Notes: generated by a model from the letters alone, not told the origin. A stretch of DNA of 64,000 nt from Paragonimus westermani (GCA_008508345.1 QNGE01001727.1:59622-123621), one strand, 5' to 3'; counted from the first letter of the stretch, positions 1 through 12,874 are shown. Numbers and translations are program-made.

Positions 1-1460
1 ATACATTATTTCACATGCCGTCGACAAACTGTCCCGTTGATGCTCTAAACGGCGTCCTCAAACAAATGCTCCGTGTTCGTTTAGTGAACTTGTTCAACAG
101 TGCACTGGTCGCGTGTTCAACGTAGTGAGACTGAATCACTCAAGTGAGAATAGCTCATGGTAATGACCAACAGTCAGTCGAAACCGCACTGAGCCTCACA
201 TTCTGAACTACTATCGATCATTTCATAGACAGTGAATTCGATCTGTCAAGAGTCGTTGGACTGCAGGTCACTATGGATTTAGCGCGGCCTAGTGGACTAG
301 TGGACAGCTGATTCGACCTAGTTTTGTTGAACCTCCCGGAATAAGCGTGGGATCAAACAATGTGACTGTTTCATTCCAGTACCACACGAATTTTCTTCGT
401 CAGGACCATGTATTCGTAGGTTGTGGCTATCATTCTCCTGATGGTGGATTGTAGACCAGGTAACATTTGATCAAAGCAGCATTTACAGATTCGCTGGTCT
501 TAACTGGGAGCACTGTTCATGCCGACGTTTGTTATACGGGTAGGCCGCGGCGTTTCATTGGATTGAATTTTTCGTGTGCAACAGCACGCTGTTTGCTTAA
601 CACTCCTCATTGCTTTCAAGCATTTCAAAAAGCTGCTGCTGAAAAGAAAATCTATACCCGCGTTACATTCATGATAGAGATAGTCAGTAGTACCGATTTC
701 CACTAGACGGGGGATCATCGTGGCGGCTACTGCTTCAGTAGGCAACCGCGTTGTTCGCTGCCGCAATCATCATATGACATGGTCCAGCCACATTTGTACG
801 TCAGTAAGGATCGATCTACCTGACAGCACCGGAAAAAGACACGGTAGCTGGCCTTCCGCAGTTTTGGTTGACCCTGCGTAATGTGTCCCAAAGGCTCCTC
901 AGCGCTGTCTAGTAAGTCCCGGTTCCTTGTCGTTTTCAGTGAATTGGTTATATTGGAATTCAGTCAAGTGTCCGGAGCTACATGAGATTCACTCTCTGCA
1001 CACAATCCGCATATTCACCAGCTTAAAAGTATTTTCTGTATTTTCCATGCGCTGGGAACACTTTCGAACGCTTATTCGGCAAATCATTTACCCGTGCTTG
1101 AATCCCTGTAAACTTCCCGGTTGAGCCCTTTTAATATATTTATTACGCTGACTGATCAATGAATCAATGAGCTGCTCATTTTGCCCCAGTTATCATTTTA
1201 AGAAAACACGAATTTATAGTGTTTTGTTTACTAGACAACTTCGTTGACAATAAGCTACATGCGTGCACTGACAAACATTAGGTAAGAACTGATTCAGTCA
1301 TGTGCTTTCAGTGCGTCGGTATCACTAATGACAGATATTATCGACTTTCTTGGTCCCTTCAGTTATTTAATGATCAATGCTTTTTATGTTGTCATTGCAG
1401 ATACCATATATGGTAATGTCTAATTTATGTGATACACCGTGTAGACGACTGACTACCGGT

Positions 1461-1500
<40 letters not shown>

Positions 1501-1850
1501 GTGTTGGCCACGAAATTCGGTTAACCCAGGTTATCGGCGTCATCCGTCTTCGTGTCGGTACTAGTGAGTGTTCCATCTTACAAGCTTGATAACACAAATG
1601 AACGCCAGGAGATTCAGATGGACCTTGAACCTAACGTGCCTTTAATTACCATGTTTATCGGGTGCAACCACCGAAGTAACCTAAGATTGGGAAACAATGA
1701 GCATCCCACCACCAGATGTTGGATTTAATTAAAGTTTAAGGCAACCGACTTGTATTGATCAGGTAAGAGGTATGTATGAGTGTCACGTTCTTACTGAAAC
1801 CAGTAGAGTGCATGATTGTGATGTACTGAAATATGGTGTACTTTTCTCAG
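1..1850 (+). repeat. Left arm of a 7.2 kb inverted repeat
   Basis: This stretch reappears as its reverse complement at 4991-7165. Position 1 pairs with 7165 and the pairing runs without indels for about 1.4 kb (matching positions add to 7166), apart from a two-base change in the TA tract, until the 5281-5604 insertion in the other arm. Single-base differences exist, for example either side of the TA tract and near 1590. The arm may continue left of the window. Short open frames at 467-706 and 927-1124 occur in both arms only because the DNA is duplicated; I do not call them genes. Confidence 0.95.
1464..1497. repeat. (TA)n microsatellite
   Basis: About 16 uninterrupted TA units; the partner tract in the other arm is at 5667-5702 and differs slightly in length. 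Confidence 0.95.
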
Positions 1851-4619
1851 ATACTGTGTCTTGTTCTCCAGTGCACTTGTGTTTTCAGTAGGACAAACCT
1901 GTTTGGCTAATCTTTCGAAAATATTTGACATCTCTTCTCAGTTTTCATCCTGCTAAGCTACGTTTGTATCTTCCGTTTCTCCAAACCCACTGAGTATAAT
2001 CTATCTCATCAGCATCATCATCTAGATCCAATCTTTATTGTGACAATAAGTTTGGCTGACATTCGCCATTTCATTTGAGTCTTGAATGTACAGTGGCGGT
2101 GAGAGGGATATCTTCTTTCAGTTCAAGTGTTCTCGGAGCTGGCTGTACTGTTCTGCTTATAAGACCTACTCAACTGGTTCTATTAGGTTCATCAACTACG
2201 CATTGCTCAGAAATAAGCCTTAATTGCCTGCAGCACTGCTAGAAAACGAATAAAACAAAACAGCATTAGATTTCAAATTCTAAACATAATCCTCCATTCC
2301 TACAACAGCTGTATCATGTTTTACGAATAAAAGAAATCTCACAATAGTAAACTTTGCTTTCGACGTTTGTATTTTGATCCACATGATGTCATCCGTCAAG
2401 ATTGTCGCACCATTTCACAGTGTTTTTATTTGTTCGAGCAACCTAAGCCAACAGTGGGTTACACAGACGATCAAATGCTTGTAACCAAGGAAGTCAGATC
2501 AACTGTCATCCACTCTTGCATACTTGATGGCCGACCCTCAATATGGTGTAAATAACCGAATGGGTTAAACATATAAAAGGATCATTCTTTCTATGGCACT
2601 TGCTTCGCTCACGTCAACGGTGATCTTAATAAAGCCGGTTTGTCGTTAAATTCTCCGTTAAATCAACATCTTCAACCACATGGTCTCCGTCTCTCACCTG
2701 AAGGGTCGTGCAACAGGAGCATCTTACCTAAGCAAATGTGGCTTAGCCCCTAGGTATGGCAATCCTATTTTGCCTAATGTGATTTGAATGTTGTGATGGT
2801 CAACGTGATTCACTCACCTTCACTCTGGCTGTGCGGATGATACGTACTAACAGCTAGTGGTAAACTGCAGGAAAACTGAACCTTATAATTCCTCTGGAGT
2901 AGCATTACAACCGCCTTTATTCTGAACAAGAAAGTTGTCCTTTCATGTAATTTAGATTCAATTCAAATTTTCAGCTTTTTTCAATTCTCTACTCATGAGG
3001 ACAAGTAGTACAAAAATAACAAAAGAGGTGGTTTTTTAAAGTATTCAATAATGGTTACTGATGAGTAATCGGGGATTTGGTTTATTTTCAAGCTGACCAT
3101 CACTCACATTTGAACGCAGCGTTCGCATTCAGATAGACTTTCCAGCCAGCCTCTTTCGAATGAAGCACTAGACTCAAGTTTCGCTCTCATTAAAGCTCAT
3201 CAGTAGTGCATATCCTTGCCATTAATGTATGCGAAAAAGTTGTAAAACACAAAATATCAACAACCCGAGGTTTCTATTTTATGAATGTCGTATTTATTGG
3301 CTGTTCTGTGTATCTGGTCCACAACTGCTTTGAAATAGCATTGTTTTGAACGGTAAAACTTGTGTAACTGATGAGCGGTAATATATTAACTCTGGTGTAT
3401 TCCCCAAATTAGCTTCTGTAAACCGAACACGGTCGATGATTATCGACGAACGTTTGGTAGACGAATAAAAGCAGCAAAAAGTAAGCAATATACAATCGGT
3501 CCACAATGTAATCTTTCAACGTAGTTAAGATTGCCAACAATAATTTATAACCACACGTCGAAATGTAGATAAATTTCATACATAACCTGATGAAGTTTTA
3601 CTTCTAGCGGGGATAAGAACACGCTCGTGTGTACGGCTGGTCCCCAAAGTTTCAAAGTAGATTCACCCGAATCTTTCAGTATGGTTCCAAACGGTTGAAT
3701 CAAACATTAAATTGATTATAGCCAAATAGAATCATTCACCTCTGAGTGTAGGGTTGTGTAGGCTCATAATCGAAACATTACCAGAAATTATCTACCCCCC
3801 AAAGTCAGGTTCTTATATGCCGTGGTGTTAGTTACTTGTATCTGTTGTTTTCACTTTAAAGGTATATGTTGCATGCCGACTTCAGTAAAGATGAAGTGTA
3901 AAGTAACAGTAATATCTTTTGAATACATAGATAATAAAGCGTTACTCTTACTCATACGGTAGTTGTGTTCAAGTTAACCAATCATTTACACCGAAATACA
4001 TGCTACTTATTGTCAGTTAATCGATTTTGGAGGTAAAAATGATATATTACATGCTAAGACGTCAATTTATGACACTATTAAGTAAAGTAGACACAATGGT
4101 GATCAGTAATTAGTTGATTACTGTAAGCTTCACTAGGTAGATAACGTGTTTCGTCCAATCTTTAAGAACATCATGTGTCCGCGTGAGCTATAATTCAATT
4201 TGAAGAAGTGTCGTTGATGCAGCCACCCTCACTAAAATGTGTTTTCAACTCTGTGAGAAAACCACATGGATTGATAGTGTTTGATTAAATTTTCAAACTA
4301 CATAATCAAAGGACACATATGAGCTGACGGTGGATAACTTCCAGTTAGCAACATTGTGGGTTCTAAGTTATTATGTATTCAGCAACACAGTGTTATCTCC
4401 GTAACCAAACGCTTCCGATAGTGAAGCCCAATAGCAGAACTACGAGAGATAGAACTTGCATCATCTAGTGGTTTCTCAGGGGGTTCTTCGCCACTTTTGT
4501 TTAGGCGCCCGTACATAACAAAATCATTTGTTCACCATTAGCTAAGTCTATTTGACCTGTCAGCCGTCTGAGATTGATTTGAAACATTCTTTTCCCGTCC
4601 AAAATTTGAATAAAGAAGA
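1851..4619. other. Single-copy spacer, no gene recognised
   Basis: AT-rich DNA between the palindrome arms. The open frames here are short and show no recognisable domain. The only structure found is the SINE-like relic at 3055-3225. Confidence 0.6.
3055..3225 (-). repeat. Relic of SINE family 1 (body only)
   Basis: Clearly related to 32335-32505 over its whole length (the ACTGATGAGTA start, the CATCACTCACATTTGA segment, and the CAGTAGTGCATATCCTTGCCA end). The tRNA-like head present in the 32.5 kb copy is missing here. Confidence 0.8.
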
Positions 4620-4797
4620 CAGTAGGCTGATGTTGCACGATTTATGTCCGGACAAATTTCGCTGCATCTTTACGAGTGCATACTACAGACCATTTATATA
4701 TCATTATGAGTACTGATATATAAATGGTCTGTAGTATGCACTCGTAAAGATGCAGCGAAATTTGTCCGGATATAAATCGTGCAACATCAGCCTACTG
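4620..4797. repeat. Near-perfect hairpin, 84-base arms, 10-base loop
   Basis: 4620-4703 is the reverse complement of 4714-4797 with a single mismatch near the TCCGGA motif; the loop is 4704-4713. No coding capacity. It looks like a fold-back or MITE-like insertion. Such perfect pairing implies it is recent or maintained. Confidence 0.95.
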
Positions 4798-5280
4798 AGA
4801 TTGATTTGTTTAATTGTTGTCTAATGGCACTTTCTCGCCGGTCGACCTCACTGCATAAGCATTATGTATGTGTCTGCTCACACCAAACATAACCCACTTC
4901 TCGGTTTTTGCACTTCTCGGCCCATTAGGGCACCGATAAAGTTCATTCATGAAGTTCAAACCCGAAATTGCAACCATCACGTGGGTCACCTGAGAAAAGT
5001 ACACCATATTTCAGTACATCACAATCATGCACTCTACTGGTTTCAGTAAGAACGTGACACTCATACATACCTCTTACCTGATCAATACAAGTCGGTTGCC
5101 TTAAACTTTAATTAAATCCAACATCTGGTGGTGGGATGCTCATTGTTTCCCAATCTTAGGTTACTTCGGTGGTTGCACCCGATAAACATGGTAATTAAAG
5201 GCACGTTAGGTTCAAGGTCCATCTGAATCTCCTGGCGTTCATTTGTGTTACCAAGCTTGTAAGATGGAACACTCACTAGT

Positions 5281-5604
5281 GTAGTGAGGAGATACGGTCG
5301 CACCATACTACTCACACCACTATTCAGTAGCAGCGGTTCTAGATGATCGCGGATCGAGATAATCGCGTGATAAATACGGCAGAGATACGGGATGGATCTT
5401 TGGAGGACAGAATGACATATAATGGCTTTCGCTACACGACGGAACTGATACGTGGTGTCTAGAGCGACTGGAGTATCCTCAGAAGAGTATGGTGTGCAAA
5501 TGAGTGTTTCCGTTTCTTGTCGTGCTCAGACGCTTAAGTAGTGTGTTGGTTTATCCAATAGAGCAACCTTTGTGTCGTCCGCCTTTTGGGTTCACAACAC
5601 TAGT
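5281..5604. mobile_element. ~317-base insertion in one arm, flanked by a 7-base direct repeat
   Basis: The right arm has this segment and the left arm lacks it. CACTAGT occurs at 5274-5280 and again at 5598-5604, while the left arm has the complementary heptamer once (1560-1566). This is the footprint expected of an insertion with a 7-base target duplication, or of a deletion between two heptamers in the other arm. I see no coding capacity, no terminal inverted repeats and no clear tRNA head. Confidence 0.7.
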
Positions 5605-5663
5605 ACCGACACGAAGACGGATGACGCCGATAACCTGGGTTAACCGAATTTCGTGGCCAACAC

Positions 5664-5666
<3 letters not shown>

Positions 5667-5702
<36 letters not shown>
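5667..5702. repeat. (TA)n microsatellite, partner of 1464-1497
   Basis: TA tract in the right arm of the inverted repeat, about two bases different in length from its partner. Confidence 0.95.
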
Positions 5703-5705
<3 letters not shown>

Positions 5706-7165
5706 ACCGGTAGTCAGTCGTCTACACGGTGTATCACATAAATTAGACATTACCATATATGGTATCTGCAATGACAACATAAAAAGCATTGATCATTAAA
5801 TAACTGAAGGGACCAAGAAAGTCGATAATATCTGTCATTAGTGATACCGACGCACTGAAAGCACATGACTGAATCAGTTCTTACCTAATGTTTGTCAGTG
5901 CACGCATGTAGCTTATTGTCAACGAAGTTGTCTAGTAAACAAAACACTATAAATTCGTGTTTTCTTAAAATGATAACTGGGGCAAAATGAGCAGCTCATT
6001 GATTCATTGATCAGTCAGCGTAATAAATATATTAAAAGGGCTCAACCGGGAAGTTTACAGGGATTCAAGCACGGGTAAATGATTTGCCGAATAAGCGTTC
6101 GAAAGTGTTCCCAGCGCATGGAAAATACAGAAAATACTTTTAAGCTGGTGAATATGCGGATTGTGTGCAGAGAGTGAATCTCATGTAGCTCCGGACACTT
6201 GACTGAATTCCAATATAACCAATTCACTGAAAACGACAAGGAACCGGGACTTACTAGACAGCGCTGAGGAGCCTTTGGGACACATTACGCAGGGTCAACC
6301 AAAACTGCGGAAGGCCAGCTACCGTGTCTTTTTCCGGTGCTGTCAGGTAGATCGATCCTTACTGACGTACAAATGTGGCTGGACCATGTCATATGATGAT
6401 TGCGGCAGCGAACAACGCGGTTGCCTACTGAAGCAGTAGCCGCCACGATGATCCCCCGTCTAGTGGAAATCGGTACTACTGACTATCTCTATCATGAATG
6501 TAACGCGGGTATAGATTTTCTTTTCAGCAGCAGCTTTTTGAAATGCTTGAAAGCAATGAGGAGTGTTAAGCAAACAGCGTGCTGTTGCACACGAAAAATT
6601 CAATCCAATGAAACGCCGCGGCCTACCCGTATAACAAACGTCGGCATGAACAGTGCTCCCAGTTAAGACCAGCGAATCTGTAAATGCTGCTTTGATCAAA
6701 TGTTACCTGGTCTACAATCCACCATCAGGAGAATGATAGCCACAACCTACGAATACATGGTCCTGACGAAGAAAATTCGTGTGGTACTGGAATGAAACAG
6801 TCACATTGTTTGATCCCACGCTTATTCCGGGAGGTTCAACAAAACTAGGTCGAATCAGCTGTCCACTAGTCCACTAGGCCGCGCTAAATCCATAGTGACC
6901 TGCAGTCCAACGACTCTTGACAGATCGAATTCACTGTCTATGAAATGATCGATAGTAGTTCAGAATGTGAGGCTCAGTGCGGTTTCGACTGACTGTTGGT
7001 CATTACCATGAGCTATTCTCACTTGAGTGATTCAGTCTCACTACGTTGAACACGCGACCAGTGCACTGTTGAACAAGTTCACTAAACGAACACGGAGCAT
7101 TTGTTTGAGGACGCCGTTTAGAGCATCAACGGGACAGTTTGTCGACGGCATGTGAAATAATGTAT

Positions 7166-8913
7166 CCATGCCCGCAAACTTCCGACGAGCTACACAATGT
7201 TCCCTTAGCTGTGCCAACATTCCGCCACAGTATGCTAGTCGTGTTACTTCCAACGAGTAAGTCCCTTTATAAAAACATCGGAAAAATGAAGTTAAAGATA
7301 TCCACCCTCATAAAATTTTGGAGTATGTCCCATTCAACCAACATCCACTATCTTTCCTTTGTACCGCGCTGTTTTCATTTCACTGTTGATGTGCTGCTCA
7401 ATAGAACTAAAGTGACCATTTCGTTTGGCCCAGTATGTTTGCGCGATTCGGTCTGCTCCCCGCTCCGCATGCGCGATCACTCCACGATACCTTCGCCAAA
7501 CGTTTCACTTCAGTCCTATTATGAACATGTTCACATCTTTGATCTCCCTTCGAAGCCCCAAGCGCAAATTCACAACCTCCGTGATTCTCGGCAGCTCGCA
7601 ATTTGAAATATTGTGGTGATCAACCCGTATACCCATGAACACCGTCTCCCAGTCCAATCACTTGATTGTTGTAACTTAATTGGTCTCCGTAAATATTGTC
7701 TTGCATCCGTTTTGATTTGTAACACTAATATTGCGGGAAAGTGGTCCTCCGTCTGCTCACAATTTTCACCAAAGCAGTGTATATTCATGTTGTAAGATCC
7801 ATGTTCTCTCACTACTGAAATCGGAGACTTGAGACTCGTCTTATTTCACCGTAACCTCAAATGGGTACGAACAGCCCAAACTCATTAGTACCGGTAGCAC
7901 TCCCAGGTGTAATAGAATTTGGTGCGCTGAACCACTGGGCACTCGCGGTGCAAACGTTGACTGGCTAAGCGTTCAGCAACTTCAGATTGGACCAGACGCT
8001 CCATCTGCTTTCCACGCACTGATTACTGTCGATCAGGAAAATGAAAATACCGCCATCAATTCCGCGTACGCACCTATCAATACACAAAATACGCGTGTAC
8101 AGCACATCTGTTCAAAATGCGTCCGGATAAGTAAACCGAACGCTGGTTTGGTCGGCGCACGCTTGTATGCATCGACACAGATATGGCGCACAATTAGGTA
8201 CTCAGCCTCCTTCACACTTTGGTTACGTCGACTGTGATCACAGCTTTCCGACCAAAAGTGGTATCAGTCAACACAGGAGACATGCACATCCCGTCGAAAA
8301 CTAGCGCGAAAAGCTCAGGTGCATAAAACATAGTGGATCAAATTGGTCTTGGTAGGAACCATCTTCCTCTGTCAGACTCACCTATCAGTTGGACCCATCA
8401 TGCTCCACTCGACGTGTACTTCGTTGCTGGTTCCTGTCACATTTCCATGGCCGTAGTCTGGACAGCATCAAGACACGTCTGTTTGTCTTGAATCGATAGA
8501 AGAATGCTCTCCCGATTGCCAATTCAACTGCCGTCCCACAGACAGACAGGACGTTGAATTTTGAATCTGAGTACTGAGTGGTTTACCTCGTTGGTCCAAA
8601 CAGCAATCACTTAACTGCAGTCCATAGCGAGATTTCCTTACATAGCGATGAATCGCTAGCACTTGCCTGGCGGTTTCCGCACAAGCATTTTTACAGTGAT
8701 ACAGTCAAAGTCACTGCTAACCATACACGCTTTACAAGCTTTCCAGTACACCTGGCGATTGGTCATTCTGCGACGTGCTGGTGTCGCTGCGGGAATCCAC
8801 GCGACCAGAAAGCGGATAAGGAAAGCTGAGTACGCCGCGATTCGAATCCTGTGCCACCAGCGAAAGAAGGATGTTGCCTTTGTAACCCTTTCTGGAAACT
8901 CGGAAACTGCCTA
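7166..8913. other. Unassigned, probably repeat-derived
   Basis: A 155-codon frame (7139-7606, plus) starts inside the palindrome arm and runs out of it, with no recognisable domain. Frames on the other strand at 7407-7812 and 8033-8215 are equally anonymous. The GC content and mixed short frames suggest an old transposable element, but I cannot name it. Confidence 0.4.
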
Positions 8914-8970
8914 CAAGACGCACCACGGACTCCAATGAATGCTACTCAGAAGCACTATAGGCTCATCAGC
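8914..8970 (+). repeat. 57-base sequence identical to 15647-15703
   Basis: Exact 57-base match, same orientation, ending in GGCTCATCAGC. Weaker similarity continues for some tens of bases downstream in both copies, so this is probably the conserved part of a longer repeat. Confidence 0.9.
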
Positions 8971-9436
8971 TCTCTGATGATTGACCATATCTGAGTTGCC
9001 TTTCTATCCTGATTCTTATGTTTTATTTGTCACCTGATTAAGGGGTTTCGAAGATTCATTTACGGTTGATTTCGCTGAAAACGTTTTTGAAGTGAGTGTT
9101 AGATGACTAATTCTTATGCTCGCTGTAGCTGAGCTAATCAAATATGGCAACAGTATTTTTCCTGATCAACCTCAGGACGACAATCCCCAGGATGATTTCT
9201 AGTCTCTTAGCCATCCGTTCGGTGATCAATTTTCTTTGATCATTATTCATTTCCGATGTCTCAAGCTGGCATCGAACGATTCTGTTGACTTTTTGACGCA
9301 CATGTATGTGAAATCTTCAATCTATAGTCGCTGACGGACGATCAATTCTAGTCGCTGATGCTTATATGCAGTCTCCAATCTCCAAGCTTTGCTGACTTAC
9401 TCACCCAGTTGCTGAACCGTTTGGAACAGTAACGAC

Positions 9437-9760
9437 ATGGCTGCAAAGTACCAACGGCTAGGTAACTTGAAGCATGACACTACTCTGGTCCATTCTGAGG
9501 GCCAATCTGGTACCAAAGTTCATGCGATTCAACATCGCCCTACTTCCAGAAGGCGCAACCCCGGCCCGTCACACGACACACCATCTGGCCCAAACGGCCC
9601 GAAAACTGGGAAGAAGCCTACGGCAGCATGTCGGCACTGTGAGGCCTGGAACTTCGTCAGTTTCTGCCCGTTCAAACAACGCGGGTGTCAGCAATGCAAT
9701 TCAGTCTGCCATAAAGAAGGATATTGTCAGTCAGGTCAGCAACCTACACTTTCTGGTTGA
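9437..9760 (+). pseudogene. gag: Ty3 Gag nucleocapsid fragment
   Basis: A 107-codon frame with a basic, proline-rich stretch followed by CRHC...C and then CQQCNSVCHKEGYC, which fits the CX2CX4HX4C zinc knuckle exactly. In retroelements this knuckle binds the element RNA during particle assembly. The upstream capsid part of Gag is not intact. It is followed in another frame by protease-like sequence. Confidence 0.8.
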
Positions 9761-9879
9761 AGGTCCAGATCGAATTCGCGATCCAAGCCAAGATCCACAG
9801 CAGTCGGCAACAAGAAGAGCTTGAAGGCAGTTCTGCAAGTCAACGCCTCACGCTGACGTAAGTTCATAACCCTTCATAC

Positions 9880-10130
9880 CAATGGTCAACCAGTCCGGTT
9901 ACCGTTAGACATTGCTTCCGACATAACTACCATTTCGGAGAAACCCTGGCACACGCTCGGGCAACCTCAGGTACAAGAAGCCAAACAGCTCATCATCAGT
10001 GCATGTGGTGGTCAAGTTCCTCTCACGGATCTGCTGCATTGTTACGTTTCATTTCGTGGTAAACCGTTTCATGTGTCCTGCTTCCTGACAACATCAGAAC
10101 TCAGCCTACTTGGCCTCGACTGATATGATC
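9880..10130 (+). pseudogene. Ty3 protease remnant
   Basis: Translating the plus strand gives LDIASD around 9905-9922, in the place of the catalytic D-T/S-G segment of retropepsins, and LLGLDW-like sequence near 10108-10125, typical of the protease end just before reverse transcriptase. The normal D(S/T)G triad is altered (LDIASD, with D where G is expected), and a stop replaces part of the downstream frame, so it would not be active. Confidence 0.55.
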
Positions 10131-10269
10131 GACTGCCTTTAGCGGGCACACTCATTAACACAATCTGCAATCACGCCAGTAATGCTTTGTCTGACCAACA
10201 GTCTTGTGATGTTGTGAAGTAATTTGAGTCCTTTTTCCACCCCGACCTTGGTCACTGCACAGCAGCACT

Positions 10270-11056
10270 AGCTACTTTACAACTGCATCTTGATTTTACA
10301 TCAGTTTTGCGTTCGAAACGAGTGGTTTCCTACGCATCCTCGCAAGAATCTCATGCTGTACTACTACGATTCGAACGTGAAGGTGTATTGAGACCGATGA
10401 CTTATTCTGCATGGGCAATCCCCATTGTGATTGTTAAGAAGCCAACTGGAGCGGTACGGATCTGCGCTGGTTTCTCAATTGGCCTAAACGTTGCCTTCTA
10501 AACACACCACTACCCATTACAGACACCAGATGATTTGTTCACAATCCCAAATGGAGGAAATTCTTTGCCAAACTGGACCTCGCAGAGACCTGCCTCCAAG
10601 TGAAAGTTGCTCCGGAATCACGTAATTTGCCTACCATTAATACTCACGTGGTTTATTTCAACATAACCGTCTTCCTTTTGGCATTAAGACCGCTCCAGCA
10701 ACCTTCCAACTGTTGATGGACACCTTTTGGCTGGTATTCCAGTTGTGGCAGCTTACCTAGACGACATGCTTATCGTCGGTGTGACTGCAGAGGAACTGCG
10801 CGAACGAACTGAAAAAGTACTGCAACATAACCAGGATACTGACTTCTGTCTCCGACCGGAGAAATGCAACTTCTTCCTGCAACCCATTAAGTTACTCAGA
10901 TTTAACTTTGATGCTGATGGTCGACATCCAGATCCAGAGAATATTCAAGCTATCAAGAGAACGCCGACTCCTACAGACGTGAGTTCCTTTCGTTCATTTC
11001 CTGACTTAATTACTCGGCATTTCTTTCATCACTTCATAATATCAGGCCATCGCTGA
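10270..11056 (+). pseudogene. pol: Ty3 reverse transcriptase remnant
   Basis: Two open pieces, 10307-10501 and 10727-11056, in different frames. The first has the fingers motif with IVIVKKPTGAVRICAGF; the second carries the catalytic YLDD box (near 10755) within AAYLDDMLIVGV and the downstream LRPEKCNFF segment. Stops and frameshifts between them (10501-10727) break the enzyme. Confidence 0.85.
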
Positions 11057-11121
11057 ACAAACTGCTCGGGAAAGACGTCTTATGGAATTGGTCCAGCAAC
11101 TGTGAATCCGCCTTTTCTCAA

Positions 11122-11694
11122 ATGAAGTCAATGTTCAGCTCCGATCTCTTATTGACCCACTACGACCTCAAACACCAGAAGGTTGTGGCTGCTGATGCTT
11201 CCGCGTATGGCGTTGGTGTTGTCATACTCCGCACATATCCCGATCGAACCCAGAAGGCCGTCATGCACGCATCACGATTTCTTTCATTGACGGGGAAACG
11301 ATACAATCAGATCGAGAAAGAAGCCTTGGCTCTATTGTTTGCACTACGACGTTTCCACAAGTTCACCTACGGCCGTACGTTCCTACTATCAACTTATCAC
11401 AAGCCGTTGTTGTATATCTTTGCATCCAAAACACGTATCTCTGCACACTCAACTAACAGACTACAAAGATGGAACTTGACTCTCCTTGGTTACAAATTCG
11501 AGATCCAGTACCGACGAACTGAGGAGTTTGGTCAAGCGGATGCCCCATCGCGGCTAATTAGCGACTATCCCAAGTCGGACGAAGAAGCAGTCATTGCGGC
11601 AGTAACGGGCAACAGACCACGTGGTCGATTATTTCACGAGTGCTGTCAGCGCTTTGCCACTTACAGCTCTTCAAATCCAGCAGACAACAGATGA
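11122..11694 (+). pseudogene. pol: Ty3 RNase H domain, open 190 codons
   Basis: Contains VVAADASAYGVGVV (first catalytic D), EKEALALLFALRRF (catalytic E), the FLLSTYHKPL segment (a D is normally found where Y stands) and ends with GQADAPSRL, close to the usual NxADxLSR. In Ty3-type polyproteins this domain removes RNA from the RNA-DNA hybrid. The replaced Asp suggests decay even though the frame is open. Confidence 0.85.
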
Positions 11695-11946
11695 AGGTTG
11701 TCCTCCAACAGGTCATGCGATACACCACAGAGGGTTGACCAACCGGAAAATTCGACAGATAATTGAAACAACTTCACAACAGACGGAGCTCGCTATGTGT
11801 GGTGAGTAACTGCTCGATATTTGATGATCGTGTTGATGTTCCATATCATCTGCGTTTTGAAGTACTCTGTCTGTTTCACTCTGCACATCCGGGAATGAAT
11901 CGAATGTAGTCTATTGCACGAAGTTACGCGTATTAGCTCGGTATAG

Positions 11947-12400
11947 ATGAGGACATCGGAAGGTTCGTCAAACACTGTGGGCAATGTCAACAAGCAGCCA
12001 GAAACCCCCTCGCTTGGCAGCGGTACCCTGGCCGCAAACCGACAAACCCTGGTCTCGGCTACACATCGATTACGCTGGTCCCATCAACGGAGTACATTAT
12101 CTGGTTCTTGTGGATGCCTACTCCGAATGGCCTGAGATCGCCTCTGTATCTTTCACTACCACGTCGAAGACCTTACAGGTGTTGGGGAGAATATTTTGCC
12201 AACATGGACTCCCGGAGACCATCGCATCAGACAATTGCACACAATTCACGTCACGTGAGTCCCAAAGTTTTCACACGCTTCAAGCCATTTTCTACATACG
12301 CTCTCCACCTTACCATCCCCAGTCCAACAGTCAGGCTGAACACTCCGTAGGTACTTTCAAGCGAGCGCCACATAAAATCAGCTGTCTCCCGCAGAAGTAA
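11947..12400 (+). pseudogene. pol: Ty3 integrase core remnant
   Basis: The frame 11984-12400 shows the retroviral-type integrase core: LHIDYAGPI (first catalytic D), a spaced SDNCTQFTS (second D) and PYHPQSNSQAEHSVGTFK (catalytic E region). The zinc-binding HHCC part, expected at about 11700-11980, is broken by frame changes. Mutated and incomplete, so not active. Confidence 0.85.
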
Positions 12401-12862
12401 TCATGGGTCAAAAACTTCGGACAATGCACTACGCCATGCTGCCCAGAACCACGGCTTATCAGAAGACGCCACTGGCGAAGCATGGGTCCTTACTCGAGGT
12501 GGGGTCAGCCGTGTACGCCACAGATTACGAGCGAATGATGAAACATAAAAATCTGGTCGCATCGTGAGCAGAAAGAGAAGCGTAATGTTTGATGTCACCG
12601 GTGGGATCGAGACTTGGACGCGACACAAAACTAATTACCATCGAGGAGTACCTCCGAAGAATGCATCAATGAAAGAGAGATCCCGTTCGACATACTTTTG
12701 GATACGTTCAACGATCCAGTTAAAGCACCGATTTTGGAGAGGGCAGCATATACAGCGATTCAACAGCAGAACATCGTCGACAGATCCCACACACACACAG
12801 ACGGCGGTCCGGCCGCAAGAGGAAACCAAATGAATCCTAAGAACCCTCGATAATAATACTCT

Positions 12863-12874
12863 AAAAAGGGGAGG
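12863..12874 (+). other. Polypurine tract before the 3' LTR
   Basis: AAAAAGGGGAGG lies directly before the LTR start, where plus-strand DNA synthesis is primed in LTR elements. Confidence 0.7.

Larger units (their letters stand above)
4991..7165 (-). repeat. Right arm of the 7.2 kb inverted repeat
   Basis: Reverse complement of 1-1850 with one extra segment at 5281-5604. Homology stops on the inner side at 1850/4991, where the two sequences become unrelated. The spacer between the arms is 3140 bases. Because the arms carry real differences, the structure is not simply one read folded back on itself; it could be a genuine palindrome or two alleles joined head to head in the assembly. Confidence 0.95.

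Noticed and set aside
467..1124. Frames duplicated in the palindrome arms as conserved genes
   Set aside because: Their conservation follows from the duplicated DNA; no domains or splice pattern.
7139..7606. 155-codon plus frame
   Set aside because: Crosses the end of the palindrome arm and has no recognisable domain or leader.
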